This document shows, piece by piece, positions 45,651-53,859 of a DNA stretch of 64,000 nucleotides (position 1 is its first letter; each line of letters starts with the position of its first letter). Source of the stretch: Oscillospiraceae bacterium (GTDB lineage Bacteria; Bacillota; Clostridia; Oscillospirales; Ruminococcaceae); assembly GCA_017435565.1 (NCBI GenBank), contig JAFSEU010000012.1, positions 38,155 to 102,154 on the forward strand, written 5' to 3'. The notes below the pieces were generated by a model that did not search any database, had not been told where the DNA came from, and saw only the letters and a program-made list of their open reading frames with translations. Made by a program: the position numbers and the translations under genes.

Positions 45651-46196
45651 TCAGTCCTTTATCTGCGTCTTGTATATGCTTACGGAAATTTTTCCGTATT
45701 TATAGCGTTTTTTAATAACAATTGAGTTGTAGCTGTCGCAAAGCTCACATTTTGGGTCATGCTCACATATTACCAATGCATTTTCGCTGCACAGCTTTGA
45801 TATATCGGGCAAAAGCTTTTGCAAAGCCTCTTCGCTGTATGGCGGGTCGAGAAGAATAATATCAAATTTATCGCTTTGCGAGCGTACATATGCAAACGAA
45901 TCAATCGGAAAAACCTTTGAGTTTGCTTCAAAGCCCGTTGTTTTGATATTTTGCCTTATGCAATTGAGCGCTGCGGCGGAATTGTCCACAAAGACGCATT
46001 CGCTTGCTCCTCTGCTGAGCGCTTCGATGCCGAGTTGTCCACTACCTGCAAAAAGGTCAAGAACCTTTGCACCGGGCAGTTCAAACTGAATTGCGGAAAA
46101 AATTGCTTCCTTGACCATATCGGTCGTGGGTCGTGTGTCAAACCCTTCGGGGGTTACAAGCTTGCGCCCTCTGGCGCTTCCGGTTATAACTCTCAT
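45651..46196 (-). CDS. rsmD: 16S rRNA (guanine966-N2)-methyltransferase
   Basis: A 181-aa methyltransferase. It opens MRVITGSARGRKLVTP, the usual start. The SAM motif is VLDLFAGSGQLGIEALSRGA (residues ~45-64), and the catalytic motif is LLDPPYSEEAL. It acts on the small ribosomal subunit. AAGGATTATT precedes the ATG. Confidence 0.96.
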   Translation of the reverse strand: MRVITGSARGRKLVTPEGFDTRPTTDMVKEAIFSAIQFELPGAKVLDLFAGSGQLGIEALSRGASECVFVDNSAAALNCIRQNIKTTGFEANSKVFPIDSFAYVRSQSDKFDIILLDPPYSEEALQKLLPDISKLCSENALVICEHDPKCELCDSYNSIVIKKRYKYGKISVSIYKTQIKD

Positions 46197-46259
46197 AATA
46201 ATCCTTTCAAGATGGTATCTTATATATTATATCACAGCACATTCCATTTGTCCACATTT

Positions 46260-48086
46260 TCAGCTCATATTTTCAATAATTTTTGCAAGCTCTGCTGCTG
46301 TTTCCTTATTTATCGCGGCAACCTGTGCCAGCTCTTCGACAGAAGCATTTGCGAGAGCCTGCCTTGTTTTGAAATGCAGAATAATCTTTTGAGCCTTTTT
46401 TGGTCCGATTCCTCTTACGGATGTCAGCAATGGCTCAAGGCTTTCCTTTGCGTGCTTTTTGCGCTGAAAGGTAATTGCAAATCTGTGCATTTCATCCTGA
46501 ATTCGGGTTATCATCATAAATGCATTGCTTTTGGACGAAATTTCAATTTCGCCGCCGCTGTGTGAAATTGCACGGGTTCTGTGTTTTGAGTTTTTGACAA
46601 TGCCGAATACGGGCACGTCAATTCCCATTTTCCGCAGAATCGGCTCAACGGCGTTTACCTGCCCCTTGCCGCCGTCAACAAAAATCAAGTCGGGAAGGTG
46701 CTTAAAGCCCATGTCATCTTCGTTTTCGTCGCAGTAATGCAGAAATCGCCTTTCGAGAACCTCACGCATACTTGCGTAATCGTTTTGTATATCAATTGAT
46801 TTTATCGAAAACTTTTTATATGCATTTTTCAGCGGTCTGCCGTTTTCAAAAACGACCATTCCCGCAACCATTGAAGATGACGAAAGGTTTGAAATATCAT
46901 ACGCTTCGATATAAAGCGGAGTTTTTTCAAGACCGAGTGCGGATTGAAGCTCCTCAAGCGCTGTGATTTCTGAGCTTGAGCGCCTTTTCTTGAGCGAAAG
47001 CTCTTCGTATGCGTTGTTCTTGCACATGGAGAGAAGGGCTTTTCCCTGACCCTTTTGGGGAATGGTAAAATATACGGCGTGACATGATTTTTCACGCAGC
47101 ATCTGCTGGCAAAGCTCAATTCCGTCAAAGCTGTTCTCGATAATGATGCTTTTCGGAATATCGGATGATGTGGCATAAAAGCTTGCGATGAACTCGCACA
47201 TTGAGTCGTCAGAAATAGCGTTTGAAAAGAAGAATGTGTTTTTATTAAAAAGCCTGCCGTTGCGATATGAAAGAACGGAAATGCAGAAGTCGTCAACATT
47301 GTGCGCCTGTGCAAACACATCGGTGTCACGCAGTGATTCTTCAATAATAAGCTGGCTGTCGCCGGCCTTTTCGATTGCGTAAATCCTGTCGCGAAGTGAA
47401 GCGGCAAGCTCAAAATCCAGATTCTCCGCAGCCTGCTCCATGGCATCCTTTAGCTTTTTAATGGTTTCCTTGCTGCCGCCTTTGATAAAATCAACAGCCT
47501 GTTCGATGATAGCCGCATATTCTTTGGGCGAAATCTTTCCTGTGCAAACGCCCATACATCTTTTGATATGATAGTTAAGGCAGGGCCTTGCACGGTCGCT
47601 TTTTGAAAACCTTCTGTTGCAGACGGGCAGCATAAAAATTCGGTTGACCTCTTCAACGGTGTTTTTTGTAACAAATCCACTGATGTACGGCCCGAGATAT
47701 GTGGCAGAATCGTTTTCATACTGCAATGCGGTTTTGATTCGCGGATAATCGCCGTTTGTGATTTTAATATAGTGGTAGCCCTTATCGTCCTTAAGCAGAA
47801 TGTTGTACTTGGGCATATGCTGTTTTATCAGGCTGCATTCGAGCAGCAAGGCTTCGTATTCACTGTTTGTTACAATGAATTCAAAATCTTCAACAAGGCT
47901 GACCATTTTTGCAACCTTCGGCGTGTGATCGGGATTCTCTCTGAAATAGCTTGAAACACGGTTGTGAAGATTTTTTGCCTTGCCGATATAGATAATATCC
48001 TTTGCGGAATTTTTCATTATATAAACGCCTGGTGATTTTGTCAAGTGGCTTGCCTTATCACGCAGTGCGGGCAGATTTTTATTCAT
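46260..48086 (-). CDS. uvrC: UvrABC nuclease subunit C
   Basis: A 608-aa nucleotide excision repair nuclease. Domains: N-terminal GIY-YIG nuclease (GVYIMKNSAKDIIYIGKAKN, residues ~20-39), Cys-rich block (CNRRFSKSDRARPCLNYHIK, with MGVCTGKIS) at ~155-185, UVR motif (~200-235), RNase H-like nuclease (DLIFVDGGKGQVNA, ~470-483) and helix-hairpin-helix pair (~550-605). It cuts DNA on both sides of lesions. The length is standard. It is 15 bp after the WG-repeat gene and probably shares its transcript. Confidence 0.97.
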   Translation of the reverse strand: MNKNLPALRDKASHLTKSPGVYIMKNSAKDIIYIGKAKNLHNRVSSYFRENPDHTPKVAKMVSLVEDFEFIVTNSEYEALLLECSLIKQHMPKYNILLKDDKGYHYIKITNGDYPRIKTALQYENDSATYLGPYISGFVTKNTVEEVNRIFMLPVCNRRFSKSDRARPCLNYHIKRCMGVCTGKISPKEYAAIIEQAVDFIKGGSKETIKKLKDAMEQAAENLDFELAASLRDRIYAIEKAGDSQLIIEESLRDTDVFAQAHNVDDFCISVLSYRNGRLFNKNTFFFSNAISDDSMCEFIASFYATSSDIPKSIIIENSFDGIELCQQMLREKSCHAVYFTIPQKGQGKALLSMCKNNAYEELSLKKRRSSSEITALEELQSALGLEKTPLYIEAYDISNLSSSSMVAGMVVFENGRPLKNAYKKFSIKSIDIQNDYASMREVLERRFLHYCDENEDDMGFKHLPDLIFVDGGKGQVNAVEPILRKMGIDVPVFGIVKNSKHRTRAISHSGGEIEISSKSNAFMMITRIQDEMHRFAITFQRKKHAKESLEPLLTSVRGIGPKKAQKIILHFKTRQALANASVEELAQVAAINKETAAELAKIIENMS

Positions 48087-48101
48087 ATATATACCTTTGT
48101 G

Positions 48102-49079
48102 TTATGAGTTGGAAAATGTACACGAAACAATATCAAAATTGCCTTCAAAGTCTTTTTGAAAGGTTAGGTATGCGTTTACCTCGTATCTGTTGTCGATAAA
48201 TTCCCCTGTATTTTGGGTGTCGTCAACGGGCACACCGTAGGCGAACCCGACGCAGCATTCATATTTTATGCCGCTTTCATCGTTTGTAATGCTGGGGATA
48301 ATTGATTTGAGAGAATAAAAGTTTTTCTGCGCATTCGGGTTTTCGCCGAGCAGAACCGAGTCATCAAGAAGCGAATATGAATATTTGCCTTTCGAATTTC
48401 CAAAGAAGAGGGCCTCAATAAAATCCGAGGATTCAAATGCCATCTGTATATAATCCTTTGCGTCTTCATAGGTTATATTAGAATTGGGAATGATATCTAT
48501 ATATTTTGATGTTGTATCGACGTTACAGTTTACAGACAGCTTCTCAATGTATATTTTTCTGTTTGACACAACTGTGGTGTAGATTATGTTTTTTGCCGAA
48601 AATTCGTAGCTTCCGTCGCTGTTTTCATTGATTTCAAAGAATTCTTCGTCAGAGAAGGCGTCCAGTTCCGTATTGTATATAGCAAATTTGCCTTCAAAGG
48701 TTTCGGCACAGAGAAGCTCACTGTTGAGCACATCTATTCCTGCATATAACACGGGAATAGATGTGTTTCCGTTTTCGTCGACGGCACCGTAATACATTAT
48801 GCCTCGTTTTGTCTCTCCTACAATAAACTTACCGTTTCTCGGAGAATATATATAGTCCCATACGGCTTCGATGATAATTTCATCTTCACTGTTTACAACA
48901 CCGTAAAGGCCGTTCTTCTGGAACACCTTGTAGCTTCCTGACGCTGAAACTCCGGAAATTTCAGGCTTGTCGGGAGAAATGGCGCGGCTGTTTGATTTCA
49001 GCGTATACACTACGACAAGTGCAGCGATAAGTGCAATAAAAAAAAGAGCTGCTGTGACAATCCTAATTTTTGAATCCAC
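48102..49079 (-). CDS. WG-repeat-containing membrane-anchored protein
   Basis: A 325-aa protein with an N-terminal anchor (residues ~6-27) and an extracellular part. Near residues 50-75 KNGLYGVVNSEDEIIIEAVWDYI is a clear WG repeat (GLYGVVN, then an IIEAVWDYI strand; only part quoted as motif), with weaker repeats around GKFAIYN. The C-terminal ~150 residues are unlike anything I recognise. GTG start, CGGAG 8-9 nt upstream. WG-repeat proteins are widespread in Clostridia without a common function. Confidence 0.78.
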   Translation of the reverse strand: MDSKIRIVTAALFFIALIAALVVVYTLKSNSRAISPDKPEISGVSASGSYKVFQKNGLYGVVNSEDEIIIEAVWDYIYSPRNGKFIVGETKRGIMYYGAVDENGNTSIPVLYAGIDVLNSELLCAETFEGKFAIYNTELDAFSDEEFFEINENSDGSYEFSAKNIIYTTVVSNRKIYIEKLSVNCNVDTTSKYIDIIPNSNITYEDAKDYIQMAFESSDFIEALFFGNSKGKYSYSLLDDSVLLGENPNAQKNFYSLKSIIPSITNDESGIKYECCVGFAYGVPVDDTQNTGEFIDNRYEVNAYLTFQKDFEGNFDIVSCTFSNS

Positions 49080-49105
49080 ACAATCAGCTCCGTTTCGTTT
49101 AATTG

Positions 49106-49621
49106 TTAATTGTTTTTTGTTATTTTTGTTTTTCTTACTCCGATATATTGTTTAAATACGGTTTTGTTTTCAATTCTTTTAAAAATTGCAGCACCGATTA
49201 TGAAAACAACAACAAATTGTCCGAGGAAAACGCTTGATGCCGAAATGAAAAAAGGTTCGTTAAAGACGAATGTCAGTTCAAAGCCTACGAGAACGGCATT
49301 CACAATGCTGCATATCAGCGCTGAAATGTAAAGGTTTTTGCATTTATACATAAGTACGGCTGAGATGACGGTTGCTGCAGTTCCGATCGGAACATCAAAA
49401 ACGGCGGTCGGGCTGAATAAATTCGAGATGAAGCATCCAAGCGAAAGAGCAATGCAAAAATCAGGCTTGTAGCAGCACAGAAGCATTAAGACTTCAGAGA
49501 ACCGAAACTGTACAATACCGTATGAAAGCGGCGATATCAGAACGGTGGCAACGATGTAGACTGCTGCGATTACACCGACCTTTGTCAAGGTGTAGACTTT
49601 GTTTTTTGCAGTTGATTTCAT
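49106..49621 (-). CDS. queT: Queuosine precursor ECF transporter S component
   Basis: A 171-aa membrane protein with about five to six helices. Family text: LTKVGVIAAVYIVATVLI and GIVQFRFSEVLMLLCCY, the QueT substrate-binding N-terminus, then SPTAVFDVPIGTAATVISA. QueT proteins bind preQ1 or queuine and work with a shared ECF energy module encoded elsewhere. A preQ1-I riboswitch lies directly before the gene, which makes the substrate assignment strong. It complements queA-tgt at 34158-36346. Confidence 0.92.
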   Translation of the reverse strand: MKSTAKNKVYTLTKVGVIAAVYIVATVLISPLSYGIVQFRFSEVLMLLCCYKPDFCIALSLGCFISNLFSPTAVFDVPIGTAATVISAVLMYKCKNLYISALICSIVNAVLVGFELTFVFNEPFFISASSVFLGQFVVVFIIGAAIFKRIENKTVFKQYIGVRKTKITKNN

Positions 49622-49630
49622 AGAAAAACA

Positions 49631-49668
49631 CTCCTTGTTTTACACGCTGGTTATCAAGGAAACAGCGA
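49631..49668 (-). ncRNA. preQ1-I riboswitch controlling queT
   Basis: On the minus strand P1 is CGCTG/CAGCG. The loop contains CCTTG, which can pair with CAAGG in the A-rich 3' tail (TGTAAAACAAGGAG), forming the H-type pseudoknot. That CAAGGAG is also the queT ribosome site, so bound preQ1 should block translation. Size and topology match the smallest known riboswitch class. Confidence 0.88.
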
Positions 49669-49689
49669 TGTATTGAATTTTTTATATGA

Positions 49690-50640
49690 TTATCTTACGT
49701 CTTCTTCAGTTTCTCTTGCCAGATATATAGGTCTCGATTTCGATTCGAGATATGTCTTTGAAAGGTACTGACCCAGAATGCCGTTGCAGAAAAGCTGAAG
49801 ACCGCCAAGCATAAACATAACACACATAATGGTCGGGAAGCCTGCGACATCTTCGCCCCAGATAAGTGTTTTAAGAATGATAACCACTATCATTATGAGC
49901 GATATGAGGCAGAATAAAACGCCCAAGAGTGAGGAAATTGCAAGCGGTGCGGTTGAAAATGCGAAAATTCCCTCAAGCGAATACAAAAACAGCTTCCAGA
50001 ATGACCATGCAGTCGTACCTGCGGCACGCTCGACATTTTCGTATTCGATATATTTTGTTTTGAATCCGACCCAACTGAAAATGCCCTTGGAAAAACGATT
50101 GTATTCGGGCATTGAAAGAATAGCGTCAACCATTTTGCGTTTCATAAAGCGGAAGTCCTGTGCTCCGTCAACAATTTCAGTCTGTGAGATTTTGTTCATA
50201 ATCTTATAGAACTTTCTCGCAAACCACGAGCGAACCTTTGATTCGCCCTTTCGGCTGACTCTGCGTGTTGTTGCACAGTCATAGTCTTCCTTTGTGACGA
50301 TTTCATACATTTGCGGAATGAACTGCGGCGGATGCTGCAAATCAGCGTCGATTACAACAACATAATCGCCCTTGGAATTTTCAAGCCCTGCATAAATGCC
50401 TGCTTCTTTTCCGAAGTTTCTCGAAAAAGATATATAGCGCACTCTGTTATCGCCTTTGGCGTATTCACGCAGAATCTGAAGAGTTTTATCCTTTGAGCCG
50501 TCGTCTATAAACAAAAGCTCGTAATCGATTCCGTAATTGTTTATCATATCGCCCATAACTTCACGGATTTTATCATAAAACAGGGGAAGAACCTCCTGCT
50601 CGTTGTAGCATGGAACAACTACTGTTATAAGTTCTGACAT
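49690..50640 (-). CDS. Family 2 glycosyltransferase, bactoprenol glucosyltransferase-like
   Basis: A 316-aa enzyme from the ATG at 50640 (GGAAGG upstream; the in-frame TTG at 50658 is less likely). GT2 core: VVVPCYNEQEVLP (residues ~6-18), DYVVVIDADLQHPPQ (DxD-like motif) and DFRFMKRKMVDA. Two C-terminal membrane helices (~235-255 and ~268-290) give the DPM1/GtrB/CsbB arrangement, which moves a sugar from UDP or GDP to polyprenyl phosphate. The acceptor and the later glycosyltransferase are not in this window. Confidence 0.9.
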   Translation of the reverse strand: MSELITVVVPCYNEQEVLPLFYDKIREVMGDMINNYGIDYELLFIDDGSKDKTLQILREYAKGDNRVRYISFSRNFGKEAGIYAGLENSKGDYVVVIDADLQHPPQFIPQMYEIVTKEDYDCATTRRVSRKGESKVRSWFARKFYKIMNKISQTEIVDGAQDFRFMKRKMVDAILSMPEYNRFSKGIFSWVGFKTKYIEYENVERAAGTTAWSFWKLFLYSLEGIFAFSTAPLAISSLLGVLFCLISLIMIVVIILKTLIWGEDVAGFPTIMCVMFMLGGLQLFCNGILGQYLSKTYLESKSRPIYLARETEEDVR

Positions 50641-50739
50641 AATTTTTAATCCTTCCAAGAAATACGAAATATCAATACATAATATATTTTACTACATAAC
50701 TTTCTTAATTTCAAGTGTTTTCACGATATTTCTGACAAC

Positions 50740-50768
50740 AAAAAACTGCCTTTAAAGATAAAAGCAGT
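50740..50768 (-). terminator. Terminator of the XRE gene
   Basis: On the minus strand ACTGCTTT pairs with AAAGGCAGT, followed by TTTTTTG. Confidence 0.72.
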
Positions 50769-50776
50769 ATTGTGGT

Positions 50777-51052
50777 TTATTTGTTCAAATCCTTAATTAT
50801 GCATTGCAAGTGAAAAACCTGCTGAGAGCTCAATCCTGTTATATCGAGAGTTTTTCTGTCGTCCAAGCCAAGCAGATAGTCGGTGCTTACCTGATAGCTT
50901 TTTGCAATTTTCACCAGCATATCTATCGAGGGCTGGATATTACCGTTTTCCCAATTGCTTACGCTCTGTTTCGTTACATTCAATTGTTTGCCGAATTCCA
51001 CTTGATTCAACCCCAATGAGAGCCTGAGCTCTTTTATTCTTTCGCCAAACAT
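50777..51052 (-). CDS. XRE-family transcriptional regulator
   Basis: A 91-aa regulator from the ATG at 51052 (GGTGGTG upstream), reading MFGERIKELRLSLGLNQVEF. The HTH spans residues ~5-60, with the turn and recognition helix in LNVTKQSVSNWENGNIQPS. The C-terminal ~25 residues (ITGLSSQQVFHLQCIIKDL) may dimerise. An imperfect palindrome built on AATATTG/CAATATT lies just upstream (51073-51114) and may be its own operator. Confidence 0.88.
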   Translation of the reverse strand: MFGERIKELRLSLGLNQVEFGKQLNVTKQSVSNWENGNIQPSIDMLVKIAKSYQVSTDYLLGLDDRKTLDITGLSSQQVFHLQCIIKDLNK

Positions 51053-51072
51053 ATTCAACACCACCACATAAA

Positions 51073-51130
51073 ATATTGCAATACTATTATACAAATAATA
51101 CTTGACAATATTAAAATACTTTGGTATACT
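51073..51130 (+). promoter_or_regulatory. Palindromic operator-like region and rightward promoter
   Basis: AATATTG (near 51074) and CAATATT (near 51107) are arms of an imperfect dyad. On the plus strand TTGACA (51102-51107), 17-bp spacer, TATACT (51125-51130) is a near-perfect promoter; it points into the antisense strand of the small RHH gene and towards the SLOG gene. Confidence 0.6.
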
Positions 51131-51166
51131 GATATTTGACCCGGATGTTTGTTATTATACTTTAAA

Positions 51167-51352
51167 TCACTTCAATTCATCCGGCATGATAATTTCGCCC
51201 TCGGCTGCTTCAAATTCCTTGATGCATTTTCTTATCAGATAAAGTATCTGACCGTTTGCGGAACGTCCCTCGTATTTTGAAATATAATGCAGCTTGTAGT
51301 GAAGCTCTTTATCAACTTCAATTCCAAGGTGTTTGTTGTTTTTATTGCGCAT
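51167..51352 (-). CDS. Ribbon-helix-helix (Arc-like) DNA-binding protein
   Basis: A 61-aa protein. Residues ~5-50 fit the Arc/MetJ pattern: a short strand (HLGIEVDKELHYKLHYI in part), then a helix-turn-helix with GRSANGQILYLIRKCIKEF. GAGAGGT lies 8 nt before the ATG. It is divergent from the SLOG gene, and a 12-bp perfect inverted repeat sits between them, likely its binding site. Small RHH proteins are often regulators of their own locus or antitoxins. Confidence 0.82.
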   Translation of the reverse strand: MRNKNNKHLGIEVDKELHYKLHYISKYEGRSANGQILYLIRKCIKEFEAAEGEIIMPDELK

Positions 51353-51377
51353 AATTAAAAACCTCTCAAATTATCTT

Positions 51378-51434
51378 GATTTAAGTATATTTTAAGATGA
51401 TTTTGTGCTATAATGGTGTTTGTATACTTAAATC
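51378..51434. promoter_or_regulatory. 12-bp perfect inverted repeat around a divergent promoter
   Basis: GATTTAAGTATA (51378-51389) and TATACTTAAATC (51423-51434) are exact inverted copies, centres 45 bp apart. Between them an extended -10 (TGCTATAAT, -10 at 51409-51414) faces the SLOG gene. The right arm would overlap its transcription start, so binding by the RHH protein should repress. Confidence 0.75.
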
Positions 51435-51446
51435 GAGTATACTTTT

Positions 51447-51797
51447 TTGGAGGTGGTTATTATAAAAGTAGCTGTAATAGGGTCAAGAAGTCTGATAATT
51501 GAAGACTGTGAAAAATATATTCCCGATTCTGTGACAGAGATAGTTTCAGGAGGTGCGAAAGGAGTTGATATGTGTGCAAGAAAATTCGCTGTGGAAAACG
51601 GCATAAAACTCAAAGAGTTTCCTCCTGACTATAAAAAATACGGGAAAGGAGCACCGCTCAGGAGAAACCTGCAGATAATTGAATATGCTGATATAATTAT
51701 AATTTTCTGGGACGGAAAATCCAGAGGAACGAAATATGTTATAGACAATGCAAAGAGGCTCGGAAAAGAATACATCGTTTATAAAACAGACACATAA
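51447..51797 (+). CDS. SLOG-family (YspA/DprA-like) nucleotide-binding protein
   Basis: A ~111-116-aa Rossmann-like protein of the SLOG superfamily: VAVIGSRSL near the start, IVSGGAKGVDMCARKFA (residues ~32-48), GAPLRRNLQIIEYAD and FWDGKSRGTKYVID. Family knowledge: SLOG domains bind nucleotide-derived ligands and often occur in stress or defence loci. The start is uncertain. The frame opens at TTG 51447, but the strong GGAGGTGG (51449-51456) lies inside it; 8 nt after GGAGG comes ATA 51462, giving MKVAVIGSR, with ATT 51459 and GTG 51453 as other options. Confidence 0.85.
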   Translation: MEVVIIKVAVIGSRSLIIEDCEKYIPDSVTEIVSGGAKGVDMCARKFAVENGIKLKEFPPDYKKYGKGAPLRRNLQIIEYADIIIIFWDGKSRGTKYVIDNAKRLGKEYIVYKTDT

Positions 51798-51833
51798 AAA
51801 AATCCCCTTTCTCAAAACAGAGAAAGGGGATTG
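51796..51833. terminator. Terminator between SLOG gene and lipoprotein gene
   Basis: AATCCCCTTTCTC pairs with GAGAAAGGGGATT; a T7 run follows on the minus strand, so it mainly ends the lipoprotein operon. Confidence 0.82.
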
Positions 51834-51859
51834 ATTGCATATTGAACTATTATTATTGA

Positions 51860-52621
51860 TTAAAGAATCTCAAAGGAATCAACAAATGCGTCCATTGTAG
51901 CTGCAACCTCGCCGTCAACATAACCCATTGTAGCGATTATGCTTGCATCCTCAAGGAATATACAGTATTGAATAAGCTCCATTGATATGCCTTCCATAGC
52001 GATTGAAGCTGTATAGTAGATTGTGTCAGCTCCGTCGAGAGTTGATACCTCGTATGTGCCGCTTGTAAAGCTGTCGGAATAAATCTTCTCATACATTCCG
52101 TCAAATGTTTCCTGCGAGTATGTAGAAATATCATCAGCAGATGTTGCCTGAACATTGATGCTTTCAAGAGCGTACTCGTCTTCGGAGGTGATTTCAGCAT
52201 AGCCGTCTGTTACCTCGCAGGTAAAGCCTTCAGGAACAATAAAGGAAACGCCTGAGAATTCAACAACATCGCCTGCTGCGTATGTGCCGTCTTCGGATGA
52301 TTCATCTTCACTTTCCGAAGACTCTTCGTCTTCGGATGATTCATCTTCACTTTCAGAAGACTCTTCGTCTTCAGATGATTCATCTTCGCTTTCAGAAGAC
52401 TCTTCATCTTCAGATGACTCATCCTCGCTTTCGGAAGACTCTTCGTCATCTTCGGAGGATTCTTTGTCCTTGTCTTCGTCTTCCTCGTCCTCGTCTTCAT
52501 CTCTTTCCTTGTCGGAAACGCTCTTATCATCATCTTCTTTCTCGTCAACGCCGCAGGAAGTCAGCATAACAGAACCGCATGCGATAGAAAGAGCAAGAAG
52601 AATTGAAAGTATCTTTTTCAT
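51860..52621 (-). CDS. Acidic-repeat lipoprotein (paralogue 1)
   Basis: A 253-aa lipoprotein. Signal peptide MKKILSILLALSIACG with lipobox LTSC (Cys ~23). Residues ~25-112 are nearly all Asp, Glu, Ser and Lys, including four copies of a 13-residue repeat EESSESEDESSED. The C-terminal ~140 residues are a folded domain starting AGDVVEFSGVSFIVPEGF. The same signal peptide and C-terminal domain occur in the next gene, so the pair arose by duplication. No known family is recognised. A long acidic tether carrying a small surface domain is the visible design. Confidence 0.82.
   Translation of the reverse strand: MKKILSILLALSIACGSVMLTSCGVDEKEDDDKSVSDKERDEDEDEEDEDKDKESSEDDEESSESEDESSEDEESSESEDESSEDEESSESEDESSEDEESSESEDESSEDGTYAAGDVVEFSGVSFIVPEGFTCEVTDGYAEITSEDEYALESINVQATSADDISTYSQETFDGMYEKIYSDSFTSGTYEVSTLDGADTIYYTASIAMEGISMELIQYCIFLEDASIIATMGYVDGEVAATMDAFVDSFEIL
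52290..52445. repeat. Four 39-bp tandem repeats in lipoprotein 1
   Basis: Units at 52290-52328, 52329-52367, 52368-52406 and 52407-52445, differing at a few third positions. They encode EESSESEDESSED. Unit number is likely to vary between strains. Confidence 0.9.
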
Positions 52622-52647
52622 TGTTTGATCTCCTTTTTGTATTATTA

Positions 52648-53859
52648 TTAGTTAAGCTCAATAGAAGCGATGAGATCATCCATATATGCTGTTTCAATAC
52701 CGTAGCTGTAGCCGGAGAATGCATAGTCGTCGCCGTCTGTGAAGATGATGTAGAACATCATATCCATCTCCATACCTTCTGCGGAAAGTACAGCGGAGTA
52801 GTAGATTGTTTCTGCATCGCCGAGTGTAGAAACTTCATATGCAGTAGTTGTTACATTGTCGGTAATTGAACTCATTTCTTCCTCAAACCATTCCTGAGGA
52901 TAGTCAGCAGCGCTTTCTTCTTCGTTTGTTGCAGCCATTTCGATTGCACCGAATCCGCTTTCATCGTAAAGAGAAGCATAATCGGAGCCTGCCTCGCCTT
53001 CAAATCCTTCGGGAACAGTAAAGCTTACATCGCCCACTGTGATTGTGTCGCCTGCTACATATGCAGCTTCCTCGCCGCCTTCGTCTTCTTCATCAGAGGA
53101 GAAGTATGAATCATCAACGTAAACACCGAGATAGGTTACTGTGCCGTCTTCAACTGTAAAGGTAATGCTGTTCCAGTATTCTTCATCGTTGATATCAAGC
53201 TCGCCGTCAGTAAGGGTAAATTCAGTTCCGAATGCGTCGTTAATTTCGTCAAGGCTTGAGCCCACGCCCACACCGTTGATTGTAAATTCAAATACATCGG
53301 CGGGCTCTTCTGTGCTTACATAATCTACATAGCAGTCTGCGATTGCTGTTTCAGCGTCAGCGCTGGGGTTGTAGAAGTCAACCTCTACAGTGTAATCATC
53401 ATTGTATGCCCAATCCCAGTCGTCTGCTTCGACCATTTCATCAGCATCAAGTCCGAAATAATCACAGAAAGGTGCTGCCTGGAAGGGCCATGAGCAAGTT
53501 TCACCGAATATTTCAACGGTTACATCATCAAAGCTGAGCTGTTCATATTCGTAGTCGGTGCTGAGTGATTCATCCTCATCGTCGGAAGATTCGTCATCGT
53601 CCTTTGAAGACTCGTCCTCGTCGTCCTTTGAAGACTCATCCTCATCGTCCTTTGAAGATTCATCATCGTCGTCCTTGGAGGATTCATCCTCGTCGTCCTT
53701 TGAAGACTCGTCCTCGTCCTCATCTTCGTCTTCATCTTTTTCTTCGTCGGAAGCTCTCTTGTCATCATCGTCTTCTTTTTCATCATCACTGCAGGAAGTC
53801 AACATAATTGAACCGCAGGCGATCGAAAGAGCCAGAAGAATGCTAAGTATCTTTTTCAT
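52648..53859 (-). CDS. Acidic-repeat lipoprotein (paralogue 2, with extra domain)
   Basis: A 403-aa lipoprotein. The N-terminus MKKILSILLALSIACGSIML and lipobox LTSC are almost identical to its neighbour. Residues ~25-100 are an acidic tether with five 8-residue units of the type ESSKDDED. A first folded domain (~105-265, LSFDDVTVEIFGETCSWPF in part) is absent from the paralogue. The second (~280-403, AGDTITVGDVSFTVPEGFEG) is shared with it. It is upstream of paralogue 1 and has a consensus promoter; the 26-bp gap implies one transcript. Confidence 0.82.
   Translation of the reverse strand: MKKILSILLALSIACGSIMLTSCSDDEKEDDDDKRASDEEKDEDEDEDEDESSKDDEDESSKDDDDESSKDDEDESSKDDEDESSKDDDESSDDEDESLSTDYEYEQLSFDDVTVEIFGETCSWPFQAAPFCDYFGLDADEMVEADDWDWAYNDDYTVEVDFYNPSADAETAIADCYVDYVSTEEPADVFEFTINGVGVGSSLDEINDAFGTEFTLTDGELDINDEEYWNSITFTVEDGTVTYLGVYVDDSYFSSDEEDEGGEEAAYVAGDTITVGDVSFTVPEGFEGEAGSDYASLYDESGFGAIEMAATNEEESAADYPQEWFEEEMSSITDNVTTTAYEVSTLGDAETIYYSAVLSAEGMEMDMMFYIIFTDGDDYAFSGYSYGIETAYMDDLIASIELN
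53601..53720. repeat. Five 24-bp tandem repeats in lipoprotein 2
   Basis: Five consecutive 24-bp units from 53601, each of the form CCTTTGAAGACTCGTCCTCG plus TCGT, with silent variants. Confidence 0.88.
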
